From Ursus arctos (lineage: Eukaryota; Chordata; Mammalia; Carnivora; Ursidae): a DNA stretch of 64,000 nt. Positions 1 through 12,187 of this stretch are shown here, piece by piece (positions within the stretch are counted from its first letter, which is position 1; each line of letters opens with the position of its first letter). The notes under the pieces are model-generated. The model was not told the origin of the DNA and ran no database searches. It was given only the letters and a program-made list of their open reading frames with translations. The translations under genes were made by a program, and so were the position numbers. The stretch covers positions 9,286,001 to 9,350,000 of the forward strand of contig NW_026622997.1 of NCBI RefSeq assembly GCF_023065955.2, given 5' to 3'.

Positions 1-411
1 CTGTTGAAAGGCATCTCAGCTCCTTCCACTGTTTGGCAATCGTGGACATTGCTGTTATGAACATTGGGGTGCATATGGCCCTTTTTTCACTACATCTGTA
101 CCTTTGGGGTAAATACTCCGTAGTGCTGTTGCTGGGTTATAAGGTATCTCTATTTTTAACTTTTTGAGGAACCTCCACACTGTTTTCCAGAGTGGCTGTA
201 CCAACTTGCATTCCCACCAACAGTGTAAGAGGGTTCCCCTTTCTCCACATCCTCTCCAGCATTTGTTGTTTCTTGTCTTGTCAGTTTTTGCCATTCTAAC
301 TGGTATAAGGTGGTATCTCAATGTGGTTTTGATTTGAATTTCCCGGATGGCTAATGGTGTTGAACATTTTTTCATGTTTCTGTTAACCATTCATATATCT
401 TCTTTGGAAAA
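1..411 (-). mobile_element. Young L1 fragment, inverted 5' part
   Basis: Antisense copy of the end of L1 ORF2. The minus-strand frame 55-390 carries the familiar ORF2 C-terminal run including [19 protein letters not shown] and VWRFLKKLK, then stops early. The element continues off the left edge. At about 411 the antisense ORF2 stops abruptly and L1 3'UTR begins in the opposite orientation, so this is the inverted half of one rearranged insertion. Not a functional gene. Confidence 0.9.
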
Positions 412-629
412 GTGAGAGACTCTTAATCATAGGAAACAAACTAAGGGTTGCTGGAGGGGAGGGGAGTGGAGGGATGGGGTAACTGGGTCATGGACATTAA
501 GGAGGTCATGTGATGTAATGAGTACTGGGTGTTATATAAGACTGGTGAATCACAGGCCTATACCTCTGAAACCAATAATACATTATATGTTAATTAATTG
601 AATTTAAATAAAACAATGTTTTAAAAAAA
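412..629 (+). mobile_element. Young L1 3' end (sense half of the inverted element)
   Basis: Carnivore L1 3'UTR in plus orientation: a G-rich stretch (about 447-480), the 'gtgatgtaatgagtactggg' block, then the terminal part with AATAAA-like 'aaataaaac' (607-615) and a short A-rich tail near 622-629. Together with 1-411 it forms an inverted-then-sense structure. Confidence 0.85.
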
Positions 630-635
630 GAATAT

Positions 636-1020
636 ACATTGGGGAGTAAATATATAAGCCCATGCACACAGAGAGTGCCCAATAAATGCGAGAACTGTTA
701 TTATCATTATTCTCAAAGATCAGTGTTACTGGACCTTAGCTGGAGCTGAACATTTAAGATAAGTAACAAGAAAAAGAACAAAAGCAAGCCCTGCTTCTAC
801 TACACCTCCTTGATAGTACCACTCCCTAGCACAGAGCAAGATTTCAAGTGCTCAGCATGCTTCCACGTCACTAACTTCACAACCACCCTGTGCGTAGATT
901 GTACCCGTTTTAGAGATGGAAAGACCGAGGAACAAACACGTTAAATGTCAATGGTATGTGGCAAAACTGAATGTCCAACTTCAGGCTCTCTGAGTCCAAG
1001 TTATATGCTCTTAACAACCA
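636..1020. repeat. Two MIR fragments, opposite strands
   Basis: 640-705 resembles the plus-strand MIR 3' end ('agtgcccaataaatgcg'). 840-1020 resembles MIR on the minus strand, with the 'cccgttttagagatggaaag' motif (the reverse of the usual 'cattttacagatgaggaaa' region). Both are diverged and their edges are approximate. Confidence 0.6.
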
Positions 1021-2560
1021 GGTTTTATACCTTTGCGGGAAAGTACCAACATAGGTTGCTCGTTGAGACAGGAAACACGTGCTCCAAGTATTCCGAGGGA
1101 GGTGTCCAAGTTATAGTTTTGTTCTGAAAACTGAAGCCTGAGCCACATCCTATCTTATCACAATTGTCCCTCTATCACACTCTTCCAAAAGCAGCTTTGG
1201 ATGAGGTCAGATGCCAAACACACACTCAAGTTTTGCTCTGACGTCAGCCTTTGGGAAGCGGATTTGTCACCCATCTACATATTTGATGGAAAACCTATCA
1301 GAAATCTCAGCTAATTCCCCAGAATCTGAATCATCAGATAATCTCAACAACTTTCCCCTTGGCTCAGAACATAACCTGTGACATTGTTTTTTGGAAATTT
1401 TCTCAACTCTTTCAAAAGGGGCATCATCCTAGAAGTCATTTCTTTTAAAGTTTCACATTCAAGTGAGTGTAAAGGTTGAGAATGAAATATGACTAGATGT
1501 CATAAGCTTGAGTCTAGACAATAAGTATTCATAAACTCACCCTGGAGGTGACAAAGGATCTCCTGGGTGGTTCCACACTTTGCCACCAGAGCCGCAGTCA
1601 GCTCCTGGTCATTCCTGAAATAAAAGCCAACCAGCAGCACAATGGGCAAGTTTTGCTGATGTTAACGCACACCACCTCGAAAGGAGCTGGTACCTGGATT
1701 GCTTTTATTTCCATTCACAAGGCCAGGTCACTAACAGAGGGAGCATCCAGATAGAACTAATATTCCCTAGACGACCTCCTCTGCACAGACGTTGTCAACT
1801 TAGGGAGAATGATGATATTTTTAAGACCATGCTAAGGTGAGATCTGAAAGCATTTGAAATTCTGGGACTCTCCTGGCAGCTGCTGGACACCAAACTGGAA
1901 GAGCCCTTAGAAGAAGCGAGGCTGCCTGGCGGTGCAGGAAGCCAAGCTGCTCAGGCAGCTGCTGGAGCCAAAGCCAGCCACTCCCCACCCCCCTCTCAGC
2001 TCCGGGAAGAAGCACGAACTCCAGAAAGAAAGGGGTAAAGGGAAAACGTGGAAAGGTGGAATTCGGGAAGGGAGCTGTGGATAGCCCCCGGTGGGCCAGA
2101 AAGGGAGAGAAAGGTTACAATTGAGTGCGGCATTGGTTTTAGAAATAACTTTAGGAATAATTGAAAAGCAAAGCTCGAATGCCGTCTTGGGGTGTGAGAT
2201 ACAGCCAAACTCTCTTTTTAAACTCTATTTATAAATATGTTTGATTAAAATGGTTTTGACAGCAGTAATGTCCTCAGCAGGTCATATTCATGGCTGGAAA
2301 GACCAGCAGGGAAGTCTGTCATTTAAAATGAGCAATTTTTCTCTAATCCCTAAAATACTTTGACTACCGGGTCCAGAGAAAACCAAGGAATACACGTGTG
2401 GAAACCAGATGCAAATTCTAGGACACAAGTGCATCATTGATGTTTACAGACATTCTAGAACTAAAGACCATGAGAGAGATTTCAGAGCATTTAAGAAGAA
2501 ATGGTCACTAGAACCCAGCATGGAGCAAGACATGTCAAACTCTTTTGATAAAGAAAGACT
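1021..2560. other. No gene or recognisable repeat
   Basis: I recognise no repeat family and no coding signature. Short open frames on both strands (for example 1548-1754 plus, 1821-2208 minus) have no recognisable domain. 2200-2400 is AT-rich, low in CpG and free of obvious repeat hallmarks, so it could be conserved noncoding DNA. That is a guess. Confidence 0.4.
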
Positions 2561-3054
2561 TTTTTTTTTCCATTTAATTATATTAAAATCATATTCTTTT
2601 TTAGGTTATAAAAGTAGTATCTCTTCATTATTTTTTAAAAAGCACTAAAAATATCAATAAATAGGTCAAGGTCTCACGCCATGATCCCAACCCTTAGTGA
2701 TTAACTATTTGATAGACATCTCTCCACATTTTTCTCTGCATTTATACTATTTTACAAATATATACAGATCATAGAGTTGTAGGCTGATTCTTAGTGGTTC
2801 ATGTCACTGAAAAGATGATCCCTAAAGGAAATTAATTTTTAAGTAATTTCAATTTAACTTCGATGTTCACATATGCATGCTTTAGTTTTTTTGAAACTGA
2901 GCATTCCACTAGGAAAACTTACCATCATCATTTTTGATAGTGAGCCAATATTGCTGTTTTCATATATAAAAAACAGAAAGCATGAATCATTAAATAATCT
3001 CACAGTTATTTGTATAGTTAACAAAAACGATTATGTGATTAAGCGATTATTGAG
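2561..3054. other. AT-rich unclassified sequence
   Basis: Contains T and A runs, and phrases such as 'acatctctccacatttttct' that are common in old L1 3'UTRs in antisense. It is too diverged to assign. No gene seen. Confidence 0.35.
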
Positions 3055-3240
3055 TCCATACTGACCTCCAGGTACTGTAATAAACATCTTACATATGTAA
3101 ACTCTAAAGAACAGCCCTGGAGGAAAGCAGTAATATCCTGCTTCCGATCGGGAAAAAAGGCTCAGATAAATGAAATAACGCTCCCAAGGTCATGCAGCAA
3201 GTAACTGTAGTGTAGTCTCTATCCAAACCGATTCAAACCA
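3055..3240 (-). repeat. MIR fragment
   Basis: Diverged minus-strand MIR. The core runs from 'taataaacatcttacatatg' through the region corresponding to 'gaggaaactgaggctcagag' to 'aaggtcatgcagcaagtaac'. Confidence 0.65.
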
Positions 3241-3384
3241 AACTCACTAGGTTCCCTCCTGCTACCTACCATTCAGGTAATCAGGTTATAGTTATGAAAA
3301 TACTCAGATAAATAAATCAGCATACTTAAAATTGTTTTGTGATGTGACTGTGTGTATTATGGAATTATTAGCGGAAGTAATAAG

Positions 3385-3545
3385 TTTAGAGTCCACCCTC
3401 TGGCTCTTATCGCCAGTGTGACCTTGAGCAAATCTTTTAACCTAACCTCAGCCACAAAGTGAAGATAGTATCTATCATAACACTGCGGGGCTAACATGAC
3501 GATATGAAATTTCTCTTTGTAAACTATAAACAGCTATCTAATAAT
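3385..3545 (+). repeat. MIR fragment
   Basis: Plus-strand MIR. 'gccagtgtgaccttgagcaa' is followed by 'atcttttaacctaacctcag', the conserved core ('gtgaccttgggcaagtTacttaacctctc' region). It lies about 145 bp from a MIR in the opposite orientation. Confidence 0.75.
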
Positions 3546-3683
3546 ATTATGTTTGGATATATTTATGCAGCAACCAGAAGCTTGATCCCAGCCGGCTTTC
3601 TAACGTCACCTTTATAATTCTATCAGAATAAAAGCAAATGAAGAATTGTTTTTTAACTTAAATGGAAATCAAAAGCATCTTTT

Positions 3684-3877
3684 GGGGCACCTGGGTGGCT
3701 GAGATGGTTAAGCATCTGCCTTTGGCTCGGGTCATGATCCCAGGGTCCTGGGATCCAGCCCCGCGTCGGGCTCCTTGCTCGGCAGGGAGCCTGCTTCTCC
3801 CTCTCCCTCTCCTGTTCCCCCTGCTTGTGCTCTCTTGCTCTCTCTGTCAAATAAATAAATAAAATCTTCAAAAAAAA
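3684..3877 (+). mobile_element. CAN-SINE (SINEC), full length
   Basis: tRNA-Lys-derived head with an A-box-like 'tggctgagatggttaag', a CT-rich body and an (AATA)n/poly(A) tail with AATAAA. A perfect 13-bp duplication (aaaagcatctttt) at 3671-3683 and 3878-3890 fixes both ends. Transcribed, if ever, by RNA polymerase III. It encodes no protein. Confidence 0.95.
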
Positions 3878-4013
3878 AAAAGCATCTTTTAGCAATATTC
3901 TAAATCAGAGGCATACACCTTGAGACCGGTTCTGCACTCCCTCCTGGGACTCTCAGCTACTTCCCTCAACTTATTCACTCTGTTCTGCCTTTATCCAAGA
4001 TATCATTGTCAAC

Positions 4014-4056
4014 AGCAGTGGTCAAAAAAAAAAAAAAAAAAAAAAGAGCAGTGGTC
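4014..4056 (+). repeat. Poly(A) tract flanked by a 10-bp direct repeat
   Basis: 22 A residues (4024-4045) plus G lie between two copies of agcagtggtc (4014-4023 and 4047-4056). There is no SINE or LINE body. The structure looks like a retrotransposition event that copied only the tail. See findings. Confidence 0.7.
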
Positions 4057-4504
4057 TTTCCAACCTTGTTGTTTTCCAGCCATGCTTTTTCCTATTCTGA
4101 CAATAAAGTGTTAATTTTTATTTTATCAATATAATGTATGCATATATTTTAAAAATCAAACTCAATCCAAAAAAAAAACCTTTTGTGAGAAATTATAGTC
4201 TCCTACATAACTCCCCACTTTCACCTCCTAAATACTACCATTTTCAATTCCTTTAGCTCTTTCTTTCAGTATTTACTCTGATGTTTCAAAGTGATACGCT
4301 TATTCTGCAATTTACTGATTAATCCATGTTAGTCTATTATTGACTTCCTATTATGAAAATTAAGATACAGTTTTCATAAACTATCTCTCTACTTCCCTTA
4401 TCTTTCAAATAGGGATCCCTAGTCATTTTTAATGGTGTGTTTTTGAGTCAATATTAAACTAATATGACTATCATTGTCAAGACAAAGAGCAAGCTATAAC
4501 TACT
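4057..4504. other. Unclassified, possibly old L1 3'UTR
   Basis: The tract 4130-4320 ('actccccactttcacctcct' and neighbours) resembles antisense 3'UTR text of ancient L1 elements, but the match is weak. No gene seen. Confidence 0.3.
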
Positions 4505-5705
4505 ATTTTCTCTCTTTTAAAAAAACAGGTAACGGCAAAGAATAGAGAAAAATAATGAAACCAAAAGTTGGTTCTTTGAGATGAATGAAATTGATAAGAA
4601 TCTAACTAGACTGGCCAAGAAAACACAAATTGTCAATATCAGGAATGAAAGAGGGAACATTACCATAGATTGTACAAATATTAAACACATAACAAGGGAA
4701 CAGTATGAACATCTATACATCAATAAATCTGACAAATTAGGTAAATGGTCACATTCATTAAAAGATACAGATTACCAAAACTGGTATGAGAAGTAATGAA
4801 AGCTTATATCTCTTAAAGAAATGGAATTGTAATTAAAATGAGATATTACCTTATGTCTTTCAGGATGGCTGTTTCAAGAAGACAAGAGATAACAAAAGCA
4901 GGTGTGGATATGGAGAAAAGGAAGCCCAAGGGCACTATTGATTAGAATGTACAGACACTATGGAAAGCAGAATGCAAGTTCCTCTAAAAATTAAAAAGAG
5001 AACCACCATATGATCCAGTAACCCACTTACAGGTATATATCTAAAGGATATGAAATTACTCTCTCAAAGAGATATCTACACTTCCATGCTTATGGAACAT
5101 TATTTATAACAGCTAAGACACAGAAGCAACCTAAGTGCCCACTGACAGATGAATGGATATATATGGTGTATATATGTGGCATATTTGTGTGTATACATAC
5201 GCACGATGAAATACTATTCAGTCATCAAAAAGAAGGAAATCCTGCCATTTGCAACAACACGGATGGACCTGAGGGCATTATGATAAGTGAAAAAGTCAGA
5301 CAAAGAAAGACAAATATTGTATGGTCTCACTTATATGTGGAATCTAAAAACAATGAACTCATAGAAACAGAGTAGAATGATGGTTGCCAGGGGCTGGAGG
5401 GGAAGGGATGGGGGAATGGTCAAATAGGACCAACTTTTAGTTATAAGATGAATTGGTTCCAGCTGTCTAATGTACAGCATGGTGACTATAGTTAACAACA
5501 CTGTATTGTGTATAGTATAAGTTGCTATGAGAGTAGAGCTTTAATGTTCTCACCATAACAACAGCAACAAAATGGTAATTATGTGAGGTAAAGGACATGT
5601 TAACCAACCTCATTGTGGCAAACATTTCACAATATATATGTATATCAAATCATTACATCGTACATATGTTATATGTTAATTATATCTCAATAAAACTAGG
5701 GGAAA
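4505..5705 (+). mobile_element. Ancient L1M 3' part (ORF2 remnants and 3'UTR)
   Basis: The plus-strand frame 4581-4796 carries ORF2-like text (NEIDKNLTRLAKKTQIVNI..., ..REQYEHLYINKSDKLG). After about 4830 the sequence jumps to the ORF2 C-terminal and 3'UTR part ('gaaatactattcagtcatca', 'atggatgg.cctgagggcatt', 'tatggtctcacttatatgtg', 'gaatgatggttgccaggggc'), ending in 'tatctcaataaaactagggg'. An internal deletion and many stops make it inert. Confidence 0.9.
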
Positions 5706-7655
5706 TAGTATTTCTATAAATCAGCAATATGCAATTGGAAAATGATTTTTTAAACTTTACAATTTACAATACAAAAGCACTAAATACCTATGGATAAAGA
5801 CATGACACTGAAAACTATAAGACCTAGCAGAGAGAAATAAAAAGAACACTTAAGTAAATAAATGGAGAGATATACCTATTTGTGGATAAGAAGACACAGT
5901 GGTGATAAAATGTCAATTTTTCCCAAAGTGATCTGTAGACTCAATACAGGCATTTTTTTTTTTTGTAGAAATGGATAAGCTGATTCTAAAATTTATAAGG
6001 CAACTCAAAGAACCTAAAACGGTACAATTTGGAAAAGAAGGAAAAATTTGAGAATTTATACTACCTGAGTTTAAATCTTACTAAACAGCTACAGTAATAA
6101 AGATAGCTTGACATGTTTAATGGAACAGATTAGGGAGCCCAGAAATAAACTCATGTATAAAAATGCTCAATTGATTTTCAACAAATCAACAAGGTGATAT
6201 GATGCCAAAAGGACCATATTTTCAAACAAATAGTGTTGGAACGACTGGATATTCATATGGTCCTACCTCAAACCATAGACAAATGTTAATTTGTATACCT
6301 AAATGTAAAATCTAAAACTATAAAACTTCTAAGAGAAAATGCATGCTATTCTGGGGTAAGCAAAGATCTCATACACAGGATACAATAAGCACTAACCATA
6401 AAAGAAAAAATTAGTAAATGGAACTTTATCAAAATTAAACCCATCTTTTTTTCTGAAGACATTGTTAAGAAAATAAAGCAAGCCACAGACTGGGAGAAAA
6501 TATTTGCAATGTGTATGTCTGAGGAAAATAATCTGTATCCAGAATATATAAAGAATTCTTGTAATTCAATAATATAAATATAAACAACCTATTTCTTTAA
6601 TGGGGGAAATATTTGAACACTCTAGAAAAAGAAGGTACACAAAAGTTTGTAAGCATATGACAGGATTCTCCACAGATTATTCATCACAGAAAGGCAAATT
6701 AAACTTACATAAGACATCACAATACACCCATTAAATTGGTTAAAATGAAAGACTGGCAACACCAAGCACTGGCAACCGTATGGAGCAACTGGAATGCATA
6801 TAGTTTTCATGGGCATGTAAAATGGTATGGCCATTTTGGAAAACAATTTGGCAGTTTCTCATATAGTTAACCATATATTTAGCATATAACCCATTAATTC
6901 CACTCCTATACACTTACCCAAAGGAGATGAAAAATATATGTCCACATAAAGTCATAGTCACCTGTGTTCATAGAAGCCTTATCCAGAATTGTCCCAAACT
7001 GGAAACAACCCCAATTTTCCATCAGTGGGTGAATAGAAAGCAAACTCTGGTACATTCATACAGTAGAACTCTACTAATCAATAAAAAGGGATGAATTACT
7101 GACATATACACCGACATGGGCAAATCTAACAAACACTATGCTGAACAAAAGAGGCCTGGTCCAAAAGACTACATATTATATGATTCCACTTATATGAAAC
7201 TCTAGAAAAGATACAACTGTAGTGATGAGTAGTCAACAGGGTCCAAGATGTGGAGGAATAGAATTGACTGTAGAAGGTTCAAGGAACTTTCTCAGGTGAT
7301 GACAATGTTCTGTATCATAATTGTGGGGGTGATTACATGACTATCTTCAAAACCAGGTTTTGTTAACCTTGGTGCTACTGACATTTTGGGCAATGTAGTT
7401 TTTTGTTGTCAAGGCCTGTTCTGTGCCTTTCTGCATGTTTAGCCCCAACCCTGGTCACTTCTCTTGTTAGATGTCAGTAGCCTCCCCCTAACTTCCAAGT
7501 TGTGACAACCAACAATGTCTTCAGACATTGCTGAGTCTATCCTGGGGGGGGGGGTGAAATTTCCTCTGGAAACCACTAATCAAAACTCTAGTATATTTAA
7601 AATTACCAAATTCTATTGTACGTAACTTATACCTCAATAAAGCTGATTAAAAATA
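5706..7655 (+). mobile_element. Ancient L1M 3' part, second copy, split by MER20
   Basis: Begins inside ORF2 (5770-6300, with 'ttgattttcaacaaatcaac' and 'aatagtgttggaacgactgg'), continues through the C-terminal region (6830-7230, 'ggaatactctactaatcaat' type text) and ends with 'aacttatacctcaataaagc' near 7640. It directly follows another L1M 3' end in the same orientation. Many stops; no function. Confidence 0.9.
7362..7580 (-). mobile_element. MER20 (hAT-Charlie DNA transposon remnant)
   Basis: Recognised from 'ggtgctactgacattttggg', 'tagatgtcagtagcctcccc' and 'agttgtgacaaccaacaatg' in the antisense MER20 order, including a C/G-rich stretch (7543-7552). It is non-autonomous with no transposase, and it interrupts the L1M 3'UTR, so it inserted after that L1. 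Confidence 0.85.
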
Positions 7656-9840
7656 TGTAGGAGGCAGCTTGCGACCACACGCCTCACACCCAGGAGATAT
7701 GATTTCACTTTTAAATATTTTATATATCCTTCAAGATAATCGTTTGAGAAGCTCTATATTTACTGAAATAATTTTTCTACAGATTTTTAAAAATATTTTT
7801 CTATTATTAGCTAATATTCAGCATTGCTGCTGAAAAATCATATGCAATCTTAATTCCTGATCCTTTATGAGCCTTTTCATCCCTCTGAAAGTTTTTACCC
7901 ACTTTTTTCCAATCACTCTGCTAGGTTTTGTGGGCCTTTTTAAATTGGAAAATTGTGTTCTTCAATTCTAGAATATTTTCTTATAGGTTTTATTTTAAAT
8001 ATTCCTCCAGTCTACTTTCTGGGTTTTTTCCCCCAGAACTCCAGAAAGATGTTGGACTTCTCAACCACAGTGTTTGATTTTGTCATCTTCTCTCTCAGCT
8101 GTCCATCCTTTTGTCTTTTTATTACTTTCTAAGACATTCTCTTTATCTTTCAAGTCTTACTGAAAATTCTGTTTCAGCTTCCATATTTTTAATTTCAAAG
8201 AGCTCTTTCTTGTTCTAAGATTGTTGCTTTTCTCCAAGGACATTATTGTAATTCCACTTTTTTCTTCTGATTCCTACTGGAGCGTCTCCTCCAGAGACAA
8301 GGCCAGCTTTAGTCTCTCATATTAGAGGTTGTCCCCAAATGTGTGGTGATTCTTAGCTGTTGGCCCATATTTAACTGGACATATGAAAGTCATAAGATTG
8401 AGTGTCCACTCTGTGGGCATGGGCAGAACTTCCTGACTGTAGGCTTCAGGAAATGACCAAACAGTAGAAAGTTGACTTTTCCTTTGGGAAAATACCAATG
8501 TCTGAAGGTGTTTTCTCTGGGAACTTAAAGTTCCTCCAAGGATGAATTTTCCATTCTTAGGTAAAAAGAACATCTCTGGCTTCCAGTATTCTCAGCAGAG
8601 GGCAAGGGAAGCAGGCTGGTGGGGAGTCTGGTCATCACTTTTCAAATATTCACTTAATGTTCCTATTTTAAGCTTTAATCTCATCCTTGGCTTCCAGTGT
8701 GTCTGTGTCCCTGAGTCTGAATCTAGATTTTAAAGAAAACAATTCTTCTTCTGAAACAGAATAATAGAAATAAGATTGCCACCTGGTGAGAAGGGTGGAG
8801 ATAGGTATCATGGGAGGCGTCGTCAAACTCCAATTACAGATGAATCATTCTATCTGCCCCCCTCCCCTTTATCTCTGTCTTCTATGGAGCAGAAATTTGT
8901 GTCAAGGTGGAATAAATTAGATCAAGAGTTGCTGCAATTTGGGAAAAGCTCTCCAAGGCAAGTCATGAGTCGAATGAAATATAAAATTTTGTAGGATAAA
9001 GGAAAAGCTAAGGATGGATAAAAACCAAGTGGAGCCAAGTCAGAAAAGGCCAAAGCTATATGGCCCCAAGGTGTAGAGCAGAGATCCTTAGAAGGCCAAC
9101 TTGGCTGGAATAAAGTGTGTGAGTCAGAAAAAAGGAAACATTTGACCTAGAGAATGTGGCTTAATGGAATCTGTATCAAGAGTCTGTCAGTCTCAACTAC
9201 AGACAGTCTCTTTCCACTAAAATAGCCCCATGAACTGGAGAAGACATGCACTTACAGACGCTTTAAGGGCCTCTGGGATGAAAGGAGGTGTTTTTATGGA
9301 CATGTGTCTGTGGGAGAAGGTGGCTTTCCTTGGAGCAAATGGATAAAATGGAGAAAGAACTATTGGAGTTCTGCTCCTGCCCCAAACTCTGGTTCATTTA
9401 TCCTCAGGAGTAAAATCAGACTTTTCAGAGATTCAATGTGGGTGATGAGCTTAAAAAATTTAAGTTGATACTAAAAACCCTCAGTTGCTTGCCCTCATCC
9501 CTCTTCTTCCAATCCCCTAGGGCTGAGGAGTTACATTTTAAAGAGATCTTCTCCTAATGCTGCTTCCCAATGAAAGGCAAAACTAAAGTCCTGACTTCAG
9601 GAGTTATTTTTCAGGGTGAGGTGCTCTGCACCCCAGAGTTCATTCACCTCTTCCTCCTGAGCTCATTGGAACGGACACAAGCTGGTCTCTGGTGCGCTCC
9701 TTGAAGAAATGCTGAAACCCTCTGAGGAGACCAGCTCAGAGGCCAAATCAACAAGACAGTTGAAGAACACTACCTCTTCAAAAGAAAAGCAACATACAGG
9801 ATTTAAGATTCCACCAGAATATTAACACACAAAGGCAAGA
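7656..9840. other. No gene; largely unclassified
   Basis: 7880-8280 has T-rich text ('tttcaaagagctctttcttg') resembling an ancient interspersed repeat whose family I cannot name. 8300-9840 shows no repeat I recognise. Open frames at 8322-8573 (minus) and 8542-8994 (plus) lack domains and overlap antisense. Confidence 0.4.
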
Positions 9841-10305
9841 ATTTAAAACTAACCTAATATTCATACTTTTTTAAGAATAGAAAGTATTGGCAATGTGGAA
9901 GGAAAGAAAACATCAATATATAAATAATAGGTACAAAAATACAATAGTCGAAAATAAAGAACCTTTTAGATGGCATAAGGAACAAAAAGAAATAGCCAAG
10001 TAACAAATTAACAATTTGAAAGATCGGATTGATCCATTCTCCCGGAAGGAAGAAGAAAAGCCAAAGAAACAGAAAATGTAAGAGAAAAGTGAGGTGATAT
10101 GAAGGTCAGAAGTAAAAATAACTAGTAACATGTAAATAACAAAAGCCCCAGAAAAAGGAAATAGTAAAATGGAGAGGAGAAACAATTTCAAAAAAATAAT
10201 AGGCTAAATTTCCCTGAATGAAAAAAAAAAAGAAATTAAATTAAATTAAATAAAAAAAAAAACAGGAACCTAAGATATAAAGGGCCCTGGATTAGCCAAA
10301 AAAAA

Positions 10306-10384
10306 AAAAAAGAAGAAGAAGAAGAAGAAAAGAAAAGAAAGAAAGAAAGAGAAAAGAAAAAGAAAGAAAGAAAGGAAAAAGAAA
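10306..10384. repeat. Imperfect A/G microsatellite (AGAA/AAAG)n
   Basis: Runs of aagaag, then agaaa/gaaag units form a nearly pure purine tract of about 80 bp. It follows a short (aaatt)n run (about 10232-10250). Confidence 0.9.
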
Positions 10385-10628
10385 TTTAAAAACTCACACC
10401 TAGATATGTTATGAAAATTAAGAATTTCAAAAGGATGATTTTAGATGTTTCCAGAGGAAAAAAGCAAATTCAGAGTGAAATCCTATTTTCGAACAGCAAC
10501 AGTGGATGCAATAGAATTACATTTTTTAAGTATTGAAGGAAAAGAACTTTAAAACCAAAAATTTTATAACCAACTAAACTGCCATCCAAATATATAGGCT
10601 TGGTTTTTAAAAAATTCCTCAGGCACTT

Positions 10629-10812
10629 GGGGCACCTGGGTGGCTCAGTTGGTCAAGTGTCTGCCTTTGGCTTAGGTCATGATCCCAACATCCTGCTATC
10701 AAGTCCCTGCTTAGCGGGGAGCCTGCTTCTCCCCTCTCTCTGCCCCTCCCCTGCCCCAGCTCGTGCAAGTGCTCTCTCTCTCTCTCTCTCAAATAAATAA
10801 AATCTTTAAAAA
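10629..10812 (+). mobile_element. CAN-SINE (SINEC)
   Basis: Full head 'ggggcacctgggtggctcag', a CT-rich body ending in (CT)n, then aaataaataaaatc and an A tail. Flanking text 'tcaggcac' recurs before (from 10619) and after (from 10821), a short imperfect target duplication. Inserted into L1M. Confidence 0.92.
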
Positions 10813-12187
10813 ATTTATTCTCAGGCACACAAGCCCTCAGTTGTTTCATCACAAAGACTGCATCAAAAATAATTTTATATAAATACTTTAAAAAGAAGTA
10901 AGACAAATATAGGAGATGATGCAAGAGATATATAAAGCAGAGGGGAAACAAATAACTTGGAAGAGTTGTGTTGTCTAAAAAAAAATACCTAAGACTAAAG
11001 AAAAAGATAAAAATACACATAATAGCCCAGATTAAAAGCAAAGATAATGACTATATATGATAGGGGTTGGCAGAGGTTGGGGAGAGACAAAGGATGAAAG
11101 TCTTTGTCTTAGTGAAAGGGATACTGACATAAATTTTTTTTCAAAAGCAAGAAAATATTTTAAAATATATAGAAAACTTGAGACAAAGAAAATATAAAGA
11201 GATCCAATTATAACAATTATAAAAATAAGTGTATTTGGACAAAACTTACCACTCAAATGACTAATAAATTGAATATTTTAAATCCAGGTATATGCTATTT
11301 ATAAGACACACTCATTAAGAATAAGGACATGCAAAGGTTGAAAGCAAAAAGATGGAAAATGGCATGTTAGGCAAATAAACCAAACATGTAACATGTTAAT
11401 ATCATTTCAACTAGACTCTAAGACCACAAGCATTAGGGGATTGAGAGGGCTGCCATAAAATAATAACAGTTTTAATTCACCAAGAAAAGAGCAACTTTAA
11501 GTATAAGTGCACATAAAATAGCCTCATATATATTTGGTAAAATTTTATAGAATTAGGGTGAATTTATCATGGCTTTTTCAGTTACTGGTAGATCAAGTTG
11601 ACCAAAAAAAAAAAAAAATCAGAAAGGATACAGAAAATGTGAACCACCACATTACCACTACATTACCACATTACCACTACATTACAAGTTATGACTCATT
11701 CAAATAACATCTCATTTAAAGTTCTTCCAAATAATAGGGAGTTTACATCTTTCTCAAGCACACATGGAATATATGTAGAAACGTAACCATGTACTTGGCC
11801 ACTAAAAAGTCTCGATAAATTTCAAACTTAGGTATAACGTGAACTGGGAATTCTGACCACAATGAAATTAAATTAGAAGTTAAAAATATAAATTAAAAAT
11901 GCCCACATATTTAGCAGTATTTCTAAATAATTCATGGATAAAAGGGTTTGAAATATCAAAGTGAAAACTTTTTAAGTATATAAAACTGAATGGCAATAAA
12001 AACAACATGTATTGAGACTTCTGGATGCAGCCAGTGCGTACTCTGAAGCAAAATTATACCTAAATATTTTTTTTTCAAATGGAAGAAAATCTCAAAATTA
12101 GTGAGCTAAGTGTTATTCTTAAGAAGCTTGGGGTGGGGGGAAACACAACAAAATCCAACTCAAGTTAGAAAAAAAATCAGAAAATAA

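Noticed and set aside
10619..11041. 140-codon minus frame as a gene
   Set aside because: It reads through the antisense strand of a SINE into L1M.
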